A DNA stretch of 64,000 nt from Bacteroidales bacterium (GCA_017445015.1 JAFSVL010000059.1:36738-100737), one strand, 5' to 3'. Shown: positions 15,964 through 26,211, counted from the first letter of the stretch. Numbers and translations are program-made. Notes: a model not told the origin generated them from the sequence alone.

Positions 15964-18386
15964 TATTTTTTGTTTCCGTAGTAACTGTGGCTGCCATAGC
16001 CATAGCCATAACCATAAGCGTAGTAGCGTCTGCGGGACTGTAACTCAGTACCGTTGAGGATAACGGAAAGGCCGTTAAACTGTCCGTTTTCGTGCATGGT
16101 TTCCAGTTCGGGAAGCATGGACTTCTCGAGCAGGCCCACCCGCAGCAGGAATATTGTCCGGTCCGCGAGCCGGGTAATCAACTGCGTATCTGCCACCAGA
16201 TGTACCGGAGGACAGTCAATCAAGATATAATCATACACCTTGCGCAGTTCATCGACAGCCTTGCGGAATGCGGCATCGCCGATGAGTTCCGAAGGATTCG
16301 GCGGCACAGCACCGACGGGAAGCACATCCAGCCCCTGCACATCCGGATAGGGACGGATGACCTGATTCAGTGAAGTCTCCTGCCCGGAAAGGTAATTCGC
16401 AAAGCCCGAAACCGGAGAACCGACGAGGCTGGAGAGCGAAGCGCGGCGGAAGTCGCCGTCCACGAGCAGCACCTTCATCTTTTTGATGGCGAGAGTCGCG
16501 CCGAGGTTGAGGGAAATGAAGGTCTTTCCCGAACCGGGGTTGAAAGAGGTCATGGCCACGACCGTACCGCCATTCCCATGATCCATGAATTCCAGATTCG
16601 TACGGATGACGCGGAAGGCTTCGTTTACCGAATCACGCTTGCCGGGTTTCACATACAGCGTATAATCTTCCTTGTCGGCGTTCCTCTTCAGCAACTTGTC
16701 CAGACGGCTCTGCTTTTCGCTGGCCATCGGGATTTCCCCGAGGAAGGGAATATCCGGGAGATCAAGGTCCTTGCGGCCGCGTATTGTCGTATTCAGGGTT
16801 TCGAGAAGGTACAGGACAGCGACAGGAATCCCCAAGGCGATGATGAAGGCAAGGAGCAGCATCCGCTTCTTGTTGGGCACGGGGGGTACGTTGGCCGCTG
16901 TCGGCGAGGTGATCACGCGCGTATTGTAGGCGGTAAAGGCCTGGGAGAGTTCGTTCTCCTCGCGCTTCTGCAGGAGGTAAAGATAAAGGGACTCCATCAC
17001 CTTCTGCCGGCGTTCCACGCTGAGCAGGTACATCGCCTGATTGGGATTGTCCGCGAGCCGGGACGTCGCCTTGTCTGCCGTGCGGCGCAGGGACTGCAGG
17101 CGGTCCTGCAGCACGACAATCTGGTTGTCCACAGATTCACAGATGGCCAGGCGCATCGCTTCCAGGTTGGCATCCATCTCGACCACCAGCGGGTTGGAGG
17201 CGGAAGAACTCGCCACCAGACTGTTGCGCTGGATCAGAAGATTGTTATAGGTATTGATCTGTCCGGTAATGGCGGCATCCGAAAGGCCCGCGGGCAGCGG
17301 AATCAACTGGCTGCCGTCCACTTTGGAGTTCAAATAGTTACGCACATATCTGGAGGTGGAGATCTGCGTTTCCACTTCCTGGATCTGGCGATTGAGTTCC
17401 GTCGACTGGCTCATGTACATACTAGACGCGGCAGCGACGTCGGGGAGCAGGTTGCGGCTCTTATAGGAGGAAATGTCGCTGTCCACGCCGGAAAGGTCCT
17501 TCTCGATGGAGGTCAGGCGCTCGCTGATGAACATCGACGTACTCATCGCCATCTTGTTGCGGTCATCCACCCAATTGGCATTATAGACGGCTATCACGCA
17601 GTTCAGCACGTCATCCGCACGCTCCTTGGACTGGTCCGTATAAGTGAGCTGCAGCAGGTCCGAGAAGTTCTTCTGGTCGATGGCGGAAGTGCCGAGCCGG
17701 CCGGTACAGCGCGTAGTGGCCGTGGCCAGCGGGGACGTCGTCACATAGACGGGAAAGTCCCATTCGCCCTCGAAGTAAGGGTTGACATTAATGACGAGTT
17801 CCCCGGCAGGAGTCGTAAGGGGACTTCCGGGCGCGGCGCTGTAACGGTTCTTGTCTTTTACGGATTCTCCGTCCAGCGTGTACTCCATATTGTAAATCTC
17901 CAGGCTGCCGTCACCGGAACGGGCGATATACGCCTTCATCGACGGCACGTTCTCCTCATCGGTAAATTTGATGTAACCGGGCAGGGCGGTACCATAGAGC
18001 ATCGTCTTGTGGAAGCGGGTATCCTGGAAATAGGAATAATTGAGTCCGAGCTGGCGCACGACCTCCAGCATCAGGTCAGGGGAGCGGAAGGCCACGATTT
18101 CATTGGACAGCTTGGAATTCATCTGGGACACGCCGCCCATGTTGAGCATCGACTCCAGGTCGCTGCGGCTGCGGGTCATATTGGTTTCCTTGATGAGGAC
18201 GGTAGCCGTCCGGGTGTACAGCGGTGGCGTCTTCAGAATCCTCACAAAGGCGATGCCGAAAACGATGACAAAGGAAAGCACAAACCAGTACCAGTTGTCC
18301 AGACAAAGCCACAGGAAGTCCTTGAACCGGTCGATGGGGTCCATTTCCTCTTTTCTCCGGGGGGTGTATTTTTCGTTGTTTTCCAT
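15963..18386 (-). CDS. Wzc-type polysaccharide chain-length regulator and tyrosine autokinase
   Basis: An 807-residue fusion. The Wzz domain spans the N-terminal part with a membrane segment at about 27-47, a long periplasmic coiled region, and a second segment near 510. A cytoplasmic BY-kinase begins at about 580 with Walker A NPGSGKTFISLNLG, Walker A' VLLVDGDFRR and Walker B YILIDCPPV. The tail has a tyrosine cluster (RRYYAYGYGYGYG), the usual autophosphorylation site. The complex with the Wza-like protein controls export and polymer length of capsule or exopolysaccharide. It lies 22 bp downstream of the wza-like gene. Confidence 0.92.
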   Translation of the reverse strand: MENNEKYTPRRKEEMDPIDRFKDFLWLCLDNWYWFVLSFVIVFGIAFVRILKTPPLYTRTATVLIKETNMTRSRSDLESMLNMGGVSQMNSKLSNEIVAFRSPDLMLEVVRQLGLNYSYFQDTRFHKTMLYGTALPGYIKFTDEENVPSMKAYIARSGDGSLEIYNMEYTLDGESVKDKNRYSAAPGSPLTTPAGELVINVNPYFEGEWDFPVYVTTSPLATATTRCTGRLGTSAIDQKNFSDLLQLTYTDQSKERADDVLNCVIAVYNANWVDDRNKMAMSTSMFISERLTSIEKDLSGVDSDISSYKSRNLLPDVAAASSMYMSQSTELNRQIQEVETQISTSRYVRNYLNSKVDGSQLIPLPAGLSDAAITGQINTYNNLLIQRNSLVASSSASNPLVVEMDANLEAMRLAICESVDNQIVVLQDRLQSLRRTADKATSRLADNPNQAMYLLSVERRQKVMESLYLYLLQKREENELSQAFTAYNTRVITSPTAANVPPVPNKKRMLLLAFIIALGIPVAVLYLLETLNTTIRGRKDLDLPDIPFLGEIPMASEKQSRLDKLLKRNADKEDYTLYVKPGKRDSVNEAFRVIRTNLEFMDHGNGGTVVAMTSFNPGSGKTFISLNLGATLAIKKMKVLLVDGDFRRASLSSLVGSPVSGFANYLSGQETSLNQVIRPYPDVQGLDVLPVGAVPPNPSELIGDAAFRKAVDELRKVYDYILIDCPPVHLVADTQLITRLADRTIFLLRVGLLEKSMLPELETMHENGQFNGLSVILNGTELQSRRRYYAYGYGYGYGSHSYYGNKK

Positions 18387-18408
18387 AATCTGTTCTAAAA
18401 CTCTAATC

Positions 18409-19218
18409 TTAACGTGAACGGACGAGATTCGTTACCATGACGGTAATGGTCGCCGCGAGGGAGGCCACGGAAATCCAGAACGGCGCGCTCAGGAGGTTGT
18501 TGCCGTTGACCGTCGCCTGGCGGACACGCATCGGGTTCGGTTCCACGTAAACCAGGTCGTTCTGCCGGATATAGAAGGCCGGCGAACGGAAGACGTCCTC
18601 CGCGCGTGTGAGATTGAGGACATAGACCTGACGGACACCGTTCTCCTCCCGGATGAGTTTCACGTTCTCACGCTTCCCGGTGATGGTAAGGTCGCCCGCC
18701 ATCGCCAGGGCGTCCAGGACGGTCAGGCCGTCCTGATCGATCGCGAAGCGACCGGGGCGGGCGACCTCTCCCATCACGGAAACCCCCAGATTCATGAATT
18801 CCACCGTCACCACCGGGTCTTTCACGAGATTCTTTTCCTGCAGGGCGTTCTTCACGATTTCCGACACTTCTTCCCTCGAATGACCGGCAATCTTGATTTT
18901 TCCCGCCACCGGGAAATCGATATTCCCTTCAGAATCCACCAGATAAGTGCATATACGCTGACCCGAGGCTGCTCCCTGGTTCGTCGATCCGATCATCTGG
19001 GACAGATAAGGCAGATTGAATAAAGTGGTCAGGGTCGGGTCTTTGCAGGTCACGATGATGGCGACCTGGTCGCCCGGGACAAGCCGGATGGCCAGATCCC
19101 GGGTCGGAACAGGTTTATAGCCGGACTCCGCATCCTGAAGATACGAAACCTGATTCACGGTTGAACAGGCCGACATCAGAAGGGCTGCACAGAGAAGGGT
19201 AACAATTCGATTATTCAT
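18409..19218 (-). CDS. Wza-like polysaccharide export outer-membrane lipoprotein
   Basis: A 269-residue protein with a lipoprotein signal (LLMSAC, lipid-attached Cys about residue 18), a polysaccharide export (Poly_export) domain at about 40-145, one SLBB domain (VMGEVARPGRFAIDQDGLTV) and a C-terminal hydrophobic helix, as usual for Bacteroidetes Wza homologues. It forms the outer-membrane exit channel that partners the BY-kinase encoded next. Its start overlaps the stop of the upstream nucleotidyltransferase gene by 4 bp, so it belongs to the same operon. Confidence 0.9.
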   Translation of the reverse strand: MNNRIVTLLCAALLMSACSTVNQVSYLQDAESGYKPVPTRDLAIRLVPGDQVAIIVTCKDPTLTTLFNLPYLSQMIGSTNQGAASGQRICTYLVDSEGNIDFPVAGKIKIAGHSREEVSEIVKNALQEKNLVKDPVVTVEFMNLGVSVMGEVARPGRFAIDQDGLTVLDALAMAGDLTITGKRENVKLIREENGVRQVYVLNLTRAEDVFRSPAFYIRQNDLVYVEPNPMRVRQATVNGNNLLSAPFWISVASLAATITVMVTNLVRSR

Positions 19219-20315
19219 ACGCTCTTGTAAATTATCCTGTAAATAAAATGCCAGATTTTAAAGAAGGGAAGCCAAAGGGTTTCCGAGGTATAGTGTCCGA
19301 GAAAACGCAGGCTCCGCAGCGTTCTCGCAAAGAAATTCCAGGCCGGGTTTCCGCCGTTCTCGCCTTTGATGCGGTCGTCATAGTGGCCGAAGTTGCCCGC
19401 ACGCAGGATTTCCCGGAGCAGGTGCTCCCCGCGACGGGGATCGGGAGCCGTCAGCATGCACTCGCGGGGCAGGTTGAACACCTCCCGGAGCACATACATC
19501 ACCGCCGCCGCGAATCCGGCCAGATTCAGCGAGCGCAGGAAGGCCATCACGCGCTGCTTCTCCGCCTCGTCCGTTCCCTGGCGGAGCAGGCAGTAATAAT
19601 CCATCAGCTGCCGAAGCCCCACCCCGTCCGTAAAGACATGGCGGAAAATATGGATCAGGAGGAACACCCGGTTGTAAGCAGCACTGAGGACGGGGATTTC
19701 CGCATCCCCGCAGGGTATATGGGCAATATTTTCATCCTTTTCCCAAAATGCGCGGAACCAGCGCTGGAGGCGGGCGTTGGCAAAGGGATTGTTCATCCAG
19801 GTGGGAGTAATATGTATTTCCACCTCCACCCCGTTTACTTTGGCGAGCGGCACATGGTGATAATAGATCAGGGCCGCCGGATTCACGCTGCGGCAGAAAC
19901 GGATCAACTGCCGCCTTCCGCCCTCCACCCAGATATCCACGTCCCCGGCGGAGCGAAGTTCCGGGACGGGGTACAGCGCGGCGACGGATACTCCCTTGAG
20001 AATCACGCTGCGAAAACCGTCACGCGCGAAACGGCGCACCGAAGAGTGCGATGCTTCGACCGCCTGTCCGGAAAAAGAGCGGATGTATTTGACCTGGGCA
20101 TAGAACTTCATGGACATCATCTTGTCCGGCCAGCGGTCGTTGGGCAGCCTTTCAATCCCGCCGAACACCAAACCGAGCACGGACTGCTGGATGGCCAGGT
20201 CATATACGGCCTGCCAGTCCTGCGCAGTCAGGACGGGGAAACAGGGTTCCTCCGCCCCGGTTGAAAGCCGGAGCAGTTTAAAGAGGATTTCCGTGGTGGG
20301 ACCGTACTGCAACAT
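19215..20315 (-). CDS. PF14907-type nucleotidyltransferase family protein (copy B)
   Basis: A 366-residue paralogue of the protein at 12972-14060. It has the same arrangement of VILKGVSVAALYP (about 115-127) followed by RSAGDVDIWVEGG and a later HIFRHVF stretch. Both copies look like NTP_transf_5 proteins, seen in capsule and O-antigen loci but without a known reaction. It sits between fcl and the wza-like gene, so the two copies bracket the Wza-Wzc-CapD module. The divergence between copies suggests different substrates rather than recent duplication. Confidence 0.7.
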   Translation of the reverse strand: MLQYGPTTEILFKLLRLSTGAEEPCFPVLTAQDWQAVYDLAIQQSVLGLVFGGIERLPNDRWPDKMMSMKFYAQVKYIRSFSGQAVEASHSSVRRFARDGFRSVILKGVSVAALYPVPELRSAGDVDIWVEGGRRQLIRFCRSVNPAALIYYHHVPLAKVNGVEVEIHITPTWMNNPFANARLQRWFRAFWEKDENIAHIPCGDAEIPVLSAAYNRVFLLIHIFRHVFTDGVGLRQLMDYYCLLRQGTDEAEKQRVMAFLRSLNLAGFAAAVMYVLREVFNLPRECMLTAPDPRRGEHLLREILRAGNFGHYDDRIKGENGGNPAWNFFARTLRSLRFLGHYTSETLWLPFFKIWHFIYRIIYKSV

Positions 20316-20320
20316 CTCCG

Positions 20321-21265
20321 TTATCTTTCCGTCCTTATGGGATTATCGAGAAAATCCTTATAGGCCAGCCGGATTCCCGCTTCCAGCGACGTCGTCGCTT
20401 TCCACCCCAGCGCGGCGGCTTTTGAAATATCCAATAACTTGCGCGGCGTCCCGTTCGGCCGGGAAGTATCCCAGCGGATCACGCCCTGATAGCCGATGAT
20501 ACGGGCCACCAGGTCCGTCAGGTCCCGGATGCTGATTTCCTGCCCGCTCCCGGCATTGACCGTCTCATTACCGCTGTAATGGTCCATCAGGAAGACGCAC
20601 AGGGCGGCCAGGTCGTCCACATAGAGGAATTCCCGCAGCGGACTGCCGTCGCCCCAGCAGACAACCTCCGGCGCCCCTGAGATTTTCGCTTCATGGAAAC
20701 GGCGGATCAGTGCCGGAAGGACGTGGGAATGCTCGGGATGATAGTTGTCGCCCGGACCGTAGAGATTGGTCGGCATCACGCTGATAAAATCCGTCCCGTA
20801 CTGCCGGTTCAGGTATTCGCAGTATTTGAGTCCGCTGATCTTGGCGAGCGCATAGGCTTCATTGGTCTTTTCCAGCGCACCGGTCAACAGGCAGTCCTCC
20901 TTCATCGGCTGCGGCGCCAGGCGCGGATAAATGCAGCTGGAGCCCAGGAATTCAAGTTTCCGGCAACCGTAACGCCAGGCAGCATGTACGACATTCATCT
21001 CCAGCATCATATTTTCGTAGAGGAAATCGGCGGGCGCCGTATCGTTCGCGACGATGCCTCCCACCTTGGCCGCGGCAAGGAAAACGTATTCCGGGCGTTC
21101 CGCCCTGAAAAAGTCATCGACGGCCTTCTGGTCCGTCAGGTCCAGTTCCGCGTGCGTGCGCGTCAAAAGATGGGTATGGCCCTGCCGGTGCAGTTCCCGC
21201 AGGATCGCTCCTCCTACCATGCCGCGATGGCCCGCAACATAGATCCTGCTCCCTTTCTCCATCAT
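20321..21265 (-). CDS. fcl: GDP-L-fucose synthase
   Basis: A 314-residue short-chain dehydrogenase. It has the NADP-binding motif [10 protein letters not shown] at the N-terminus, SSCIYP near 110, and the catalytic Tyr-Lys in [17 protein letters not shown]. It performs the 3,5-epimerisation and reduction that convert GDP-4-keto-6-deoxymannose to GDP-L-fucose. Its start overlaps the gmd stop by 4 bp, so the two consecutive steps are encoded together. The product would feed fucose into the exopolysaccharide. Confidence 0.94.
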   Translation of the reverse strand: MMEKGSRIYVAGHRGMVGGAILRELHRQGHTHLLTRTHAELDLTDQKAVDDFFRAERPEYVFLAAAKVGGIVANDTAPADFLYENMMLEMNVVHAAWRYGCRKLEFLGSSCIYPRLAPQPMKEDCLLTGALEKTNEAYALAKISGLKYCEYLNRQYGTDFISVMPTNLYGPGDNYHPEHSHVLPALIRRFHEAKISGAPEVVCWGDGSPLREFLYVDDLAALCVFLMDHYSGNETVNAGSGQEISIRDLTDLVARIIGYQGVIRWDTSRPNGTPRKLLDISKAAALGWKATTSLEAGIRLAYKDFLDNPIRTER

Positions 21266-22350
21266 TTTACAATCCCCTTTTCCAAATACTCTGCCAGATT
21301 CACCCGCGCATGCTCGGCCGCCTTGTCCGCGGCGATTTTCGCACGGTCGGCATCCACCATCAGGCGCACAAGTTCTTCAAAAGAAGTTTTTGAGGGATTC
21401 CAGCCCAGGACGCGACGCGCCTTGGACGGGTCTCCCAGCAGATTCACCACATCCGTAGGACGATAGAAATCCGGCGATACTTCCACGAGCACCCTTCCGG
21501 TAGCCTTGTCGATGCCCTTCTCGTCCTCACCTTCGCCCGAAAATTCCAGTTCGATGCCGGCATAATGGAAGGCAAGCCGGCAAAAGTCCCGTACAGAATG
21601 CTGCACGCCGGTAGCGATGACAAAGTCCTCCGGCGTTTCGTGCTGCAGTATCATCCACATGCATTCCACATAGTCACGGGCATAGCCCCAGTCCCGCAGA
21701 CTGGAGAGATTGCCCAGATAGAGTTTATCCTGCAGTCCAGCCGCAATCCGCGCGGCCGCCAGGGTAATCTTCCGCGTAACGAAAGTCTCCCCCCTGCGCT
21801 CCGACTCGTGATTGAAGAGGATGCCGCTGCAGCAGAACATGCCATAGGCTTCGCGGTACTCCTTCACAATCCAGTAACCATAGAGTTTGGCCACGGCATA
21901 CGGGCTGTAGGGGTGGAAGGGCGTTTCTTCGTTCTGCGGCACCGCTTCCACCTTTCCATAAAGTTCGGAAGTGGAAGCCTGATAGATACGGCAAGTTTTT
22001 TCCAGGCCGCACATACGCACCGCCTCCAGCACCCTCAGCACGCCGGTCGCATCCACGTCGGCGGTAAATTCCGGCGCATCGAAACTGACCTGGACATGGC
22101 TCTGCGCGGCCAGGTTATAGATTTCATCGGGACGGACCCTGGACACGACCTGAACCAGGCTCATGGAATCCGCAAGGTCCGCATAGTGCAGATGAAAGTG
22201 CGGCCGGCCCTCCAGATGCGCGATGCGCTCCCGCCAGTCCACCGATGAGCGGCGGATGATACCGTGCACATCATATCCCTTTTCCAGCAGGAATTCGGCC
22301 AGGAACGATCCATCCTGCCCGGTCACACCCGTTATCAATGCGCTTTTCAT
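21262..22350 (-). CDS. gmd: GDP-mannose 4,6-dehydratase
   Basis: A 362-residue extended SDR enzyme starting [19 protein letters not shown], with the GDP-mannose dehydratase hallmark IRRSS and catalytic [13 protein letters not shown]. It converts GDP-mannose to GDP-4-keto-6-deoxy-mannose for the adjacent fucose synthase. The reading frame stays open upstream to 22509, but that extension reads through the antiterminator gene and does not resemble the family, so the ATG at 22350 is chosen. The start overlaps the upstream NusG-like gene by 4 bp. Confidence 0.94.
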   Translation of the reverse strand: MKSALITGVTGQDGSFLAEFLLEKGYDVHGIIRRSSVDWRERIAHLEGRPHFHLHYADLADSMSLVQVVSRVRPDEIYNLAAQSHVQVSFDAPEFTADVDATGVLRVLEAVRMCGLEKTCRIYQASTSELYGKVEAVPQNEETPFHPYSPYAVAKLYGYWIVKEYREAYGMFCCSGILFNHESERRGETFVTRKITLAAARIAAGLQDKLYLGNLSSLRDWGYARDYVECMWMILQHETPEDFVIATGVQHSVRDFCRLAFHYAGIELEFSGEGEDEKGIDKATGRVLVEVSPDFYRPTDVVNLLGDPSKARRVLGWNPSKTSFEELVRLMVDADRAKIAADKAAEHARVNLAEYLEKGIVK

Positions 22351-22868
22351 ATCTTCTCCAAAAATGAAGGATGGATGTAAGAAGTCGCCACGGCGGCTAC
22401 GCCGTTCACCGTCACGATCAGCCTCCGGTCCTTCTTGATTCGTTTCACAATACCTTCCGCCCCCTTGAACACGCCGTCCGTCACCCGGACACGGTCTCCC
22501 TGATGCCACAAGGCCTTGTCCCCGCCCAGGAAAAGCAGGTCCCTGTCCCGGGTGGAAGTCACCATCATGAACATCTGCATCTCCAGTTCCGGGATGGCAC
22601 GGGGTTCGTACGATTCGGCCCTATGATATACCATAAAGGGCACCCTGTCCTCCCTGCGCTGCTCTTTCAGCCAGTCGGCAGTGCACTTGACAAAAAGCAG
22701 GGAAGGGATCAGCTGTTTCTCCACATATCGGACGGAACCGCCGGACATGACTTCCTCCACCTTCATCGGAACATAGGTCTGCCAGGACGCATCCGTGCAG
22801 ATGCTCCTCAGAGAGGGCACCCGGTTGAAAAAAACTTTCAGTGCATACCAGACAGGTTCCATTATCAT
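22347..22868 (-). CDS. UpxY-like (NusG paralogue) transcription antiterminator
   Basis: A 173-residue NusG-family protein. The N-terminal NGN domain starts [16 protein letters not shown], and the C-terminal KOW motif is [20 protein letters not shown]. Bacteroides UpxY proteins of this type let RNA polymerase read through long capsule operons. Here it is the fourth gene, after rmlD-rmlA-rmlB, rather than the first, so it might act on the distal part. Either ATG at 22868 or 22862 could start it. The open frame to 23069 runs back into rmlB and is rejected. Confidence 0.82.
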   Translation of the reverse strand: MIMEPVWYALKVFFNRVPSLRSICTDASWQTYVPMKVEEVMSGGSVRYVEKQLIPSLLFVKCTADWLKEQRREDRVPFMVYHRAESYEPRAIPELEMQMFMMVTSTRDRDLLFLGGDKALWHQGDRVRVTDGVFKGAEGIVKRIKKDRRLIVTVNGVAAVATSYIHPSFLEKI

Positions 22869-22875
22869 CTTCTTG

Positions 22876-23943
22876 TTATCGGCCGGCGTACATTTCTTCG
22901 TAATAACTAAGATAGGCACCGGAAGTGACGGCATCCAGCCAGGCACCGTTTTCCAGATACCAGCGGACAGTCTGTTCCAGTCCTTCTTCAAAGGTGACGG
23001 ACGGTTTCCATCCCAGATTGTCCCGCAATTTCGAGGAATCGATGGCATAGCGCAGGTCATGCCCCGCACGGTCCGTCACGTAGGTAATGAGGTCCATATC
23101 CGCACCTACGGGACGGCCCAGCAGCCGGTCCACGGTGGCAATCATCAATTTGATGAGGTCGATGTTCTTCCACTCGTTGAACCCGCCGATGTTGTAGGTC
23201 TCCCCCGCCGCCCCGCGGTGAAAAATCAGGTCGATGGCCGCCGCGTGGTCGCCCACATAGAGCCAGTCCCTCACATTCTCGCCCCTGCCGTACACAGGAA
23301 GTGGTTTACGATGGCGGATATTGTTGATAAAGAGGGGTATCAGCTTCTCAGGAAACTGGTACGGCCCGTAATTATTGGAGCAATTGGTCACCACGGCCGG
23401 CATGCCGTAGGTATCGTGGAAAGCACGCACGAAATGGTCCGAAGACGCCTTGGAAGCGCTGTAGGGGCTGTGCGGACTGTAGGGCGTTTTCTCGGTGAAA
23501 AGCGTGCCGTCCATCGGCAGGGCTCCGTACACCTCGTCGGTGGAAATATGATAAAAGAAACAGCCCTCATAATTGCGTCCTTCCCAGAGCAGCCGCGCCG
23601 CCTGCAGCAGAGACAGCGTCCCCATCACATTGGTACGGGCAAAGGTGAAGGGGTCCTTGATGGAACGGTCCACATGGCTTTCCGCCGCCAGGTGGATCAC
23701 ACCGTCCACCTTTTCCTGGCGCATCAGGTCGCTCACCGTCTCGAAATCGCAGATATCCGCCTTGAAAAAACGATAGTTGGGGGCGTTTTCAATATCCCGG
23801 AGATTGTCGAGATTCCCGGCATAGGTCAGTTTGTCCAGGTTGATGATCCGGTACTCCGGGTATGCCTTGACAAAACGGCGCACCACATGGGAGCCGATGA
23901 ACCCGGCCCCTCCGGTAATCAGGATCGAACGCTTAAATTTCAT
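22876..23943 (-). CDS. rmlB: dTDP-glucose 4,6-dehydratase
   Basis: A 355-residue SDR enzyme with the NAD-binding motif [13 protein letters not shown], the [10 protein letters not shown] motif, the active-site STDEVYG and the catalytic pair in [14 protein letters not shown]. It makes dTDP-4-keto-6-deoxyglucose, the second step to dTDP-rhamnose. It overlaps the rmlA stop by 11 bp and is followed 7 bp later by the UpxY-like gene. Confidence 0.95.
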   Translation of the reverse strand: MKFKRSILITGGAGFIGSHVVRRFVKAYPEYRIINLDKLTYAGNLDNLRDIENAPNYRFFKADICDFETVSDLMRQEKVDGVIHLAAESHVDRSIKDPFTFARTNVMGTLSLLQAARLLWEGRNYEGCFFYHISTDEVYGALPMDGTLFTEKTPYSPHSPYSASKASSDHFVRAFHDTYGMPAVVTNCSNNYGPYQFPEKLIPLFINNIRHRKPLPVYGRGENVRDWLYVGDHAAAIDLIFHRGAAGETYNIGGFNEWKNIDLIKLMIATVDRLLGRPVGADMDLITYVTDRAGHDLRYAIDSSKLRDNLGWKPSVTFEEGLEQTVRWYLENGAWLDAVTSGAYLSYYEEMYAGR

Positions 23944-24820
23944 TTTTCTTTTCCGCCAGTTTCAATAAATACTGCCCGTAAGGGTTCTTCGCCATGGGAG
24001 CGGCAATATCCCGGAGGGTGTCCGCATCGATCCATCCGTGTTCAAAAGCGATGGCCTCCAGGCAAGCAATCTTGAGCCCCTGTCGTTTCTCGATGACTTC
24101 CACGAAAATGGAGGCCTCGGCCAGGGAATCGTGGGTGCCGGTATCCAGCCAGGCGAAGCCGCGGCCGAAGGTCTGCACTTTCAGTTCGCCAGCACGCAGG
24201 AATTCCTGGTTCACGCTCGTGATTTCCAGTTCTCCCCGCGCCGAAGGACGGATGTGCGAAGCCACGTCCACGACCTTGTTGGGGTAGAAATACAGGCCGA
24301 CCACCGCATAATTGGACTTGGGACGGGCGGGCTTTTCTTCGATGGACAGGCAATTGCCCTGCCCGTCGAACTCCGCCACGCCGTAACGCTCCGGGTCGTT
24401 CACCCAATAGCCGAAAACCGTCGCCTTGCCCCGTTCCTCCGCATCCGCGACGGCTTCCTTGAGCATCGGCGTCAGGCCGGGGCCGTGGAAGATGTTGTCG
24501 CCGAGCACGAGGCAGGCCGCATCGTCGCCGATGAATTCCTTTCCGATGATAAAGGCCTGGGCAAGCCCGTCCGGAGAGGGCTGGACGGCATAGGAAAAGT
24601 GGACGCCGTAGTCCGACCCGTCCCCGAGCAGGCGCTGGAAGGACGGCATGTCGTCCGGGGTGGAGATAATGAGGATGTCCCGGATTCCGGCCAGCATCAG
24701 CACGGAGATGGGATAATACACCATTGGCTTGTCATAGACGGGCAACAATTGCTTGCTGACGCCCTTCGTAATGGGATAGAGACGGGTTCCGCTGCCGCCG
24801 GCGAGTACAATTCCTTTCAT
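23933..24820 (-). CDS. rmlA: Glucose-1-phosphate thymidylyltransferase
   Basis: A 295-residue nucleotidyltransferase starting [18 protein letters not shown], with the signature GGSGTRLYP, the metal-binding LGDNIFHG, and [17 protein letters not shown]. It forms dTDP-glucose from dTTP and glucose-1-phosphate. It overlaps rmlD by 4 bp and rmlB by 11 bp. Length and motifs fit the family throughout. Confidence 0.95.
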   Translation of the reverse strand: MKGIVLAGGSGTRLYPITKGVSKQLLPVYDKPMVYYPISVLMLAGIRDILIISTPDDMPSFQRLLGDGSDYGVHFSYAVQPSPDGLAQAFIIGKEFIGDDAACLVLGDNIFHGPGLTPMLKEAVADAEERGKATVFGYWVNDPERYGVAEFDGQGNCLSIEEKPARPKSNYAVVGLYFYPNKVVDVASHIRPSARGELEITSVNQEFLRAGELKVQTFGRGFAWLDTGTHDSLAEASIFVEVIEKRQGLKIACLEAIAFEHGWIDADTLRDIAAPMAKNPYGQYLLKLAEKKNEI

Positions 24821-25689
24821 AGTCTATCGAGGCATTTTTTCAGGGAATCAGGCCACCAGGGAAGCTGAAATCCGAAAGTTTCACGAAAAAGGCGCTTATC
24901 CAGCACACCGTAATGCGGCCGGACGGCCTTGACGGGGAACTGGTCGCTGCGGCAGGGGCGGATGTCACAGGTGTGCCCCGCCGCCGCAGCGATCGTCCGG
25001 GCGAAGTCGTACCAGGTGGTCACCCCCTCGTCCGTATAATGATAGGTTCCGCATTTGTGCAGCTGGCCGCTGTCCACAATCCGCAGGATGGCAGCAGCCA
25101 GGTCTATGGCGGCGGTAGGACTGCCCGTCTGGTCGAAAACGACATCCAGACGCTCCCGCTCCGCGGTCAGCCTCAGCATCGTCTTGACGAAATTCTTTCC
25201 GAAGGGAGAATAAAGCCAGGCAGTACGCAGGATGATCGCCTTGCATCCGGAAGAGCGCACCGCTTCCTCCCCTGCAAGTTTGGTTTTGCCATATACGCTC
25301 AGCGGAGCGGGTGCGTCGTGCTCGGAAAGCGGAGTGCAGCCGGAGCCGGAAAATACATAATCGGTGGAAATATGGATCAGGGTGGCTCCGCTCCGAAGGG
25401 CGGCCTGCGCCAGGTTCGCGGGAGCCTGGGCATTGAGCCGCATGGCTGCCTCCGGTTCATCCTCCGCACGTTCCACATCGGTCCAGGCCGCACAGTTGAT
25501 GATAAGTTCCACGGCTTCCTTCTGGACGATGGCGCCCACCGCGGCGGCGTCAAGGACATCCAGCCGCTGCACGGGAAGTCCAGGAAGTTCCGTAATGTCC
25601 GTGAACAGGAAACGATGCGCCGAAGCCTGCGCAAGGAGCCTCAGTTCCCTGCCCAGCTGGCCGTTCGCACCCGTTACCAAGATATTCAT
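24817..25689 (-). CDS. rmlD: dTDP-4-dehydrorhamnose reductase
   Basis: A 290-residue SDR protein starting [19 protein letters not shown], with STDYVFSG and the catalytic [12 protein letters not shown]. It carries out the final step to dTDP-L-rhamnose. It is the first gene of the operon, behind a promoter at 25716-25745. The frame is open further upstream, across the promoter and into the divergent rnhA gene, so only the ATG at 25689 is plausible. The intervening epimerase gene rmlC is not present in the cluster. Confidence 0.92.
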   Translation of the reverse strand: MNILVTGANGQLGRELRLLAQASAHRFLFTDITELPGLPVQRLDVLDAAAVGAIVQKEAVELIINCAAWTDVERAEDEPEAAMRLNAQAPANLAQAALRSGATLIHISTDYVFSGSGCTPLSEHDAPAPLSVYGKTKLAGEEAVRSSGCKAIILRTAWLYSPFGKNFVKTMLRLTAERERLDVVFDQTGSPTAAIDLAAAILRIVDSGQLHKCGTYHYTDEGVTTWYDFARTIAAAAGHTCDIRPCRSDQFPVKAVRPHYGVLDKRLFRETFGFQLPWWPDSLKKCLDRL

Positions 25690-25715
25690 TTTGCCGCCCA
25701 TTTCAGATATTCCGA

Positions 25716-25745
25716 CAAAATTACTAATTTTGCAATAAATGACAA
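25716..25745 (-). promoter_or_regulatory. Promoter of the exopolysaccharide operon (rmlD)
   Basis: On the reverse strand a -33 TTG (25745-25743, within TTTTTTG) is followed after 19 nt by the -7 box TAATTTTG (25723-25716). The leader to the rmlD ATG would be about 20 nt. It overlaps the divergent rnhA promoter. Confidence 0.6.
25725..25732 (+). promoter_or_regulatory. -7 box for rnhA
   Basis: TAATTTTG matches TAnnTTTG and ends 6 nt before the only possible rnhA start codon at 25739, implying a leaderless or near-leaderless transcript. It overlaps the divergent rmlD promoter. Confidence 0.5.
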
Positions 25746-26203
25746 AAAATGAATCAATAGTTTTATTCACCGACGGGGCGGCAAGCGGCAATCCGGGCCC
25801 CGGCGGATGGGGGGCTGTCCTGCTCTGCGGCCCGCTCAGGAAGGAAATGAGCGGCGGTTTTTCACTCACGACCAATAACCGGATGGAACTGCTGGCTGTC
25901 ATCAAGGGGCTGGAAGCCATCCGCTGGGAACGGGCTTTGGTCCATGTGTACAGCGACTCCACCTACGTCGTCAAGTCCGTGACCGAGGGCTGGCTGGACG
26001 GCTGGATCCTGCGGGGCTGGAAAAAGACGAAGAACGTGGACCTCTGGCAGCGCTTCCTCCCCCTGCGTGAACGGCACGAACTGCATTTCCATTGGGTGAA
26101 GGGACATGCCGACAACCCTGAAAACGAGCGCTGCGACCATCTTGCCGTCGCCGCCCGGGAAGCGCCCGGACTCCCGCCGGATGAAGGATACGAAAAAAAT
26201 TGA
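25739..26203 (+). CDS. rnhA: Ribonuclease HI
   Basis: A 154-residue RNase H1. All four catalytic carboxylates are in place: Asp in LFTDGAASGNPG, Glu in NRMELLAVIKGLEA, Asp in VYSDSTYVVKSV, and the C-terminal Asp in ENERCDHLA. The basic handle region (WILRGWKKTKNVDLW) is also present. It removes RNA from RNA-DNA hybrids. There is no in-frame start downstream that keeps the first beta strand, which fixes the ATG at 25739, directly behind the -7 box. Confidence 0.95.
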   Translation: MTKNESIVLFTDGAASGNPGPGGWGAVLLCGPLRKEMSGGFSLTTNNRMELLAVIKGLEAIRWERALVHVYSDSTYVVKSVTEGWLDGWILRGWKKTKNVDLWQRFLPLRERHELHFHWVKGHADNPENERCDHLAVAAREAPGLPPDEGYEKN

Positions 26204-26211
26204 TATATTTG
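26204..26211 (+). promoter_or_regulatory. -7 box for pdxA
   Basis: TATATTTG begins one base after the rnhA stop codon and ends 6 nt before the pdxA ATG at 26218. The apparent TTG start at 26200 lies before the promoter and is rejected. Confidence 0.55.

Noticed and set aside
22351-22509. Longer start for gmd (and likewise for the UpxY-like gene, rmlD and the VanX-like gene)
   Set aside because: The extensions read through neighbouring genes or promoters and do not resemble the families; internal ATG codons match the known N-termini.
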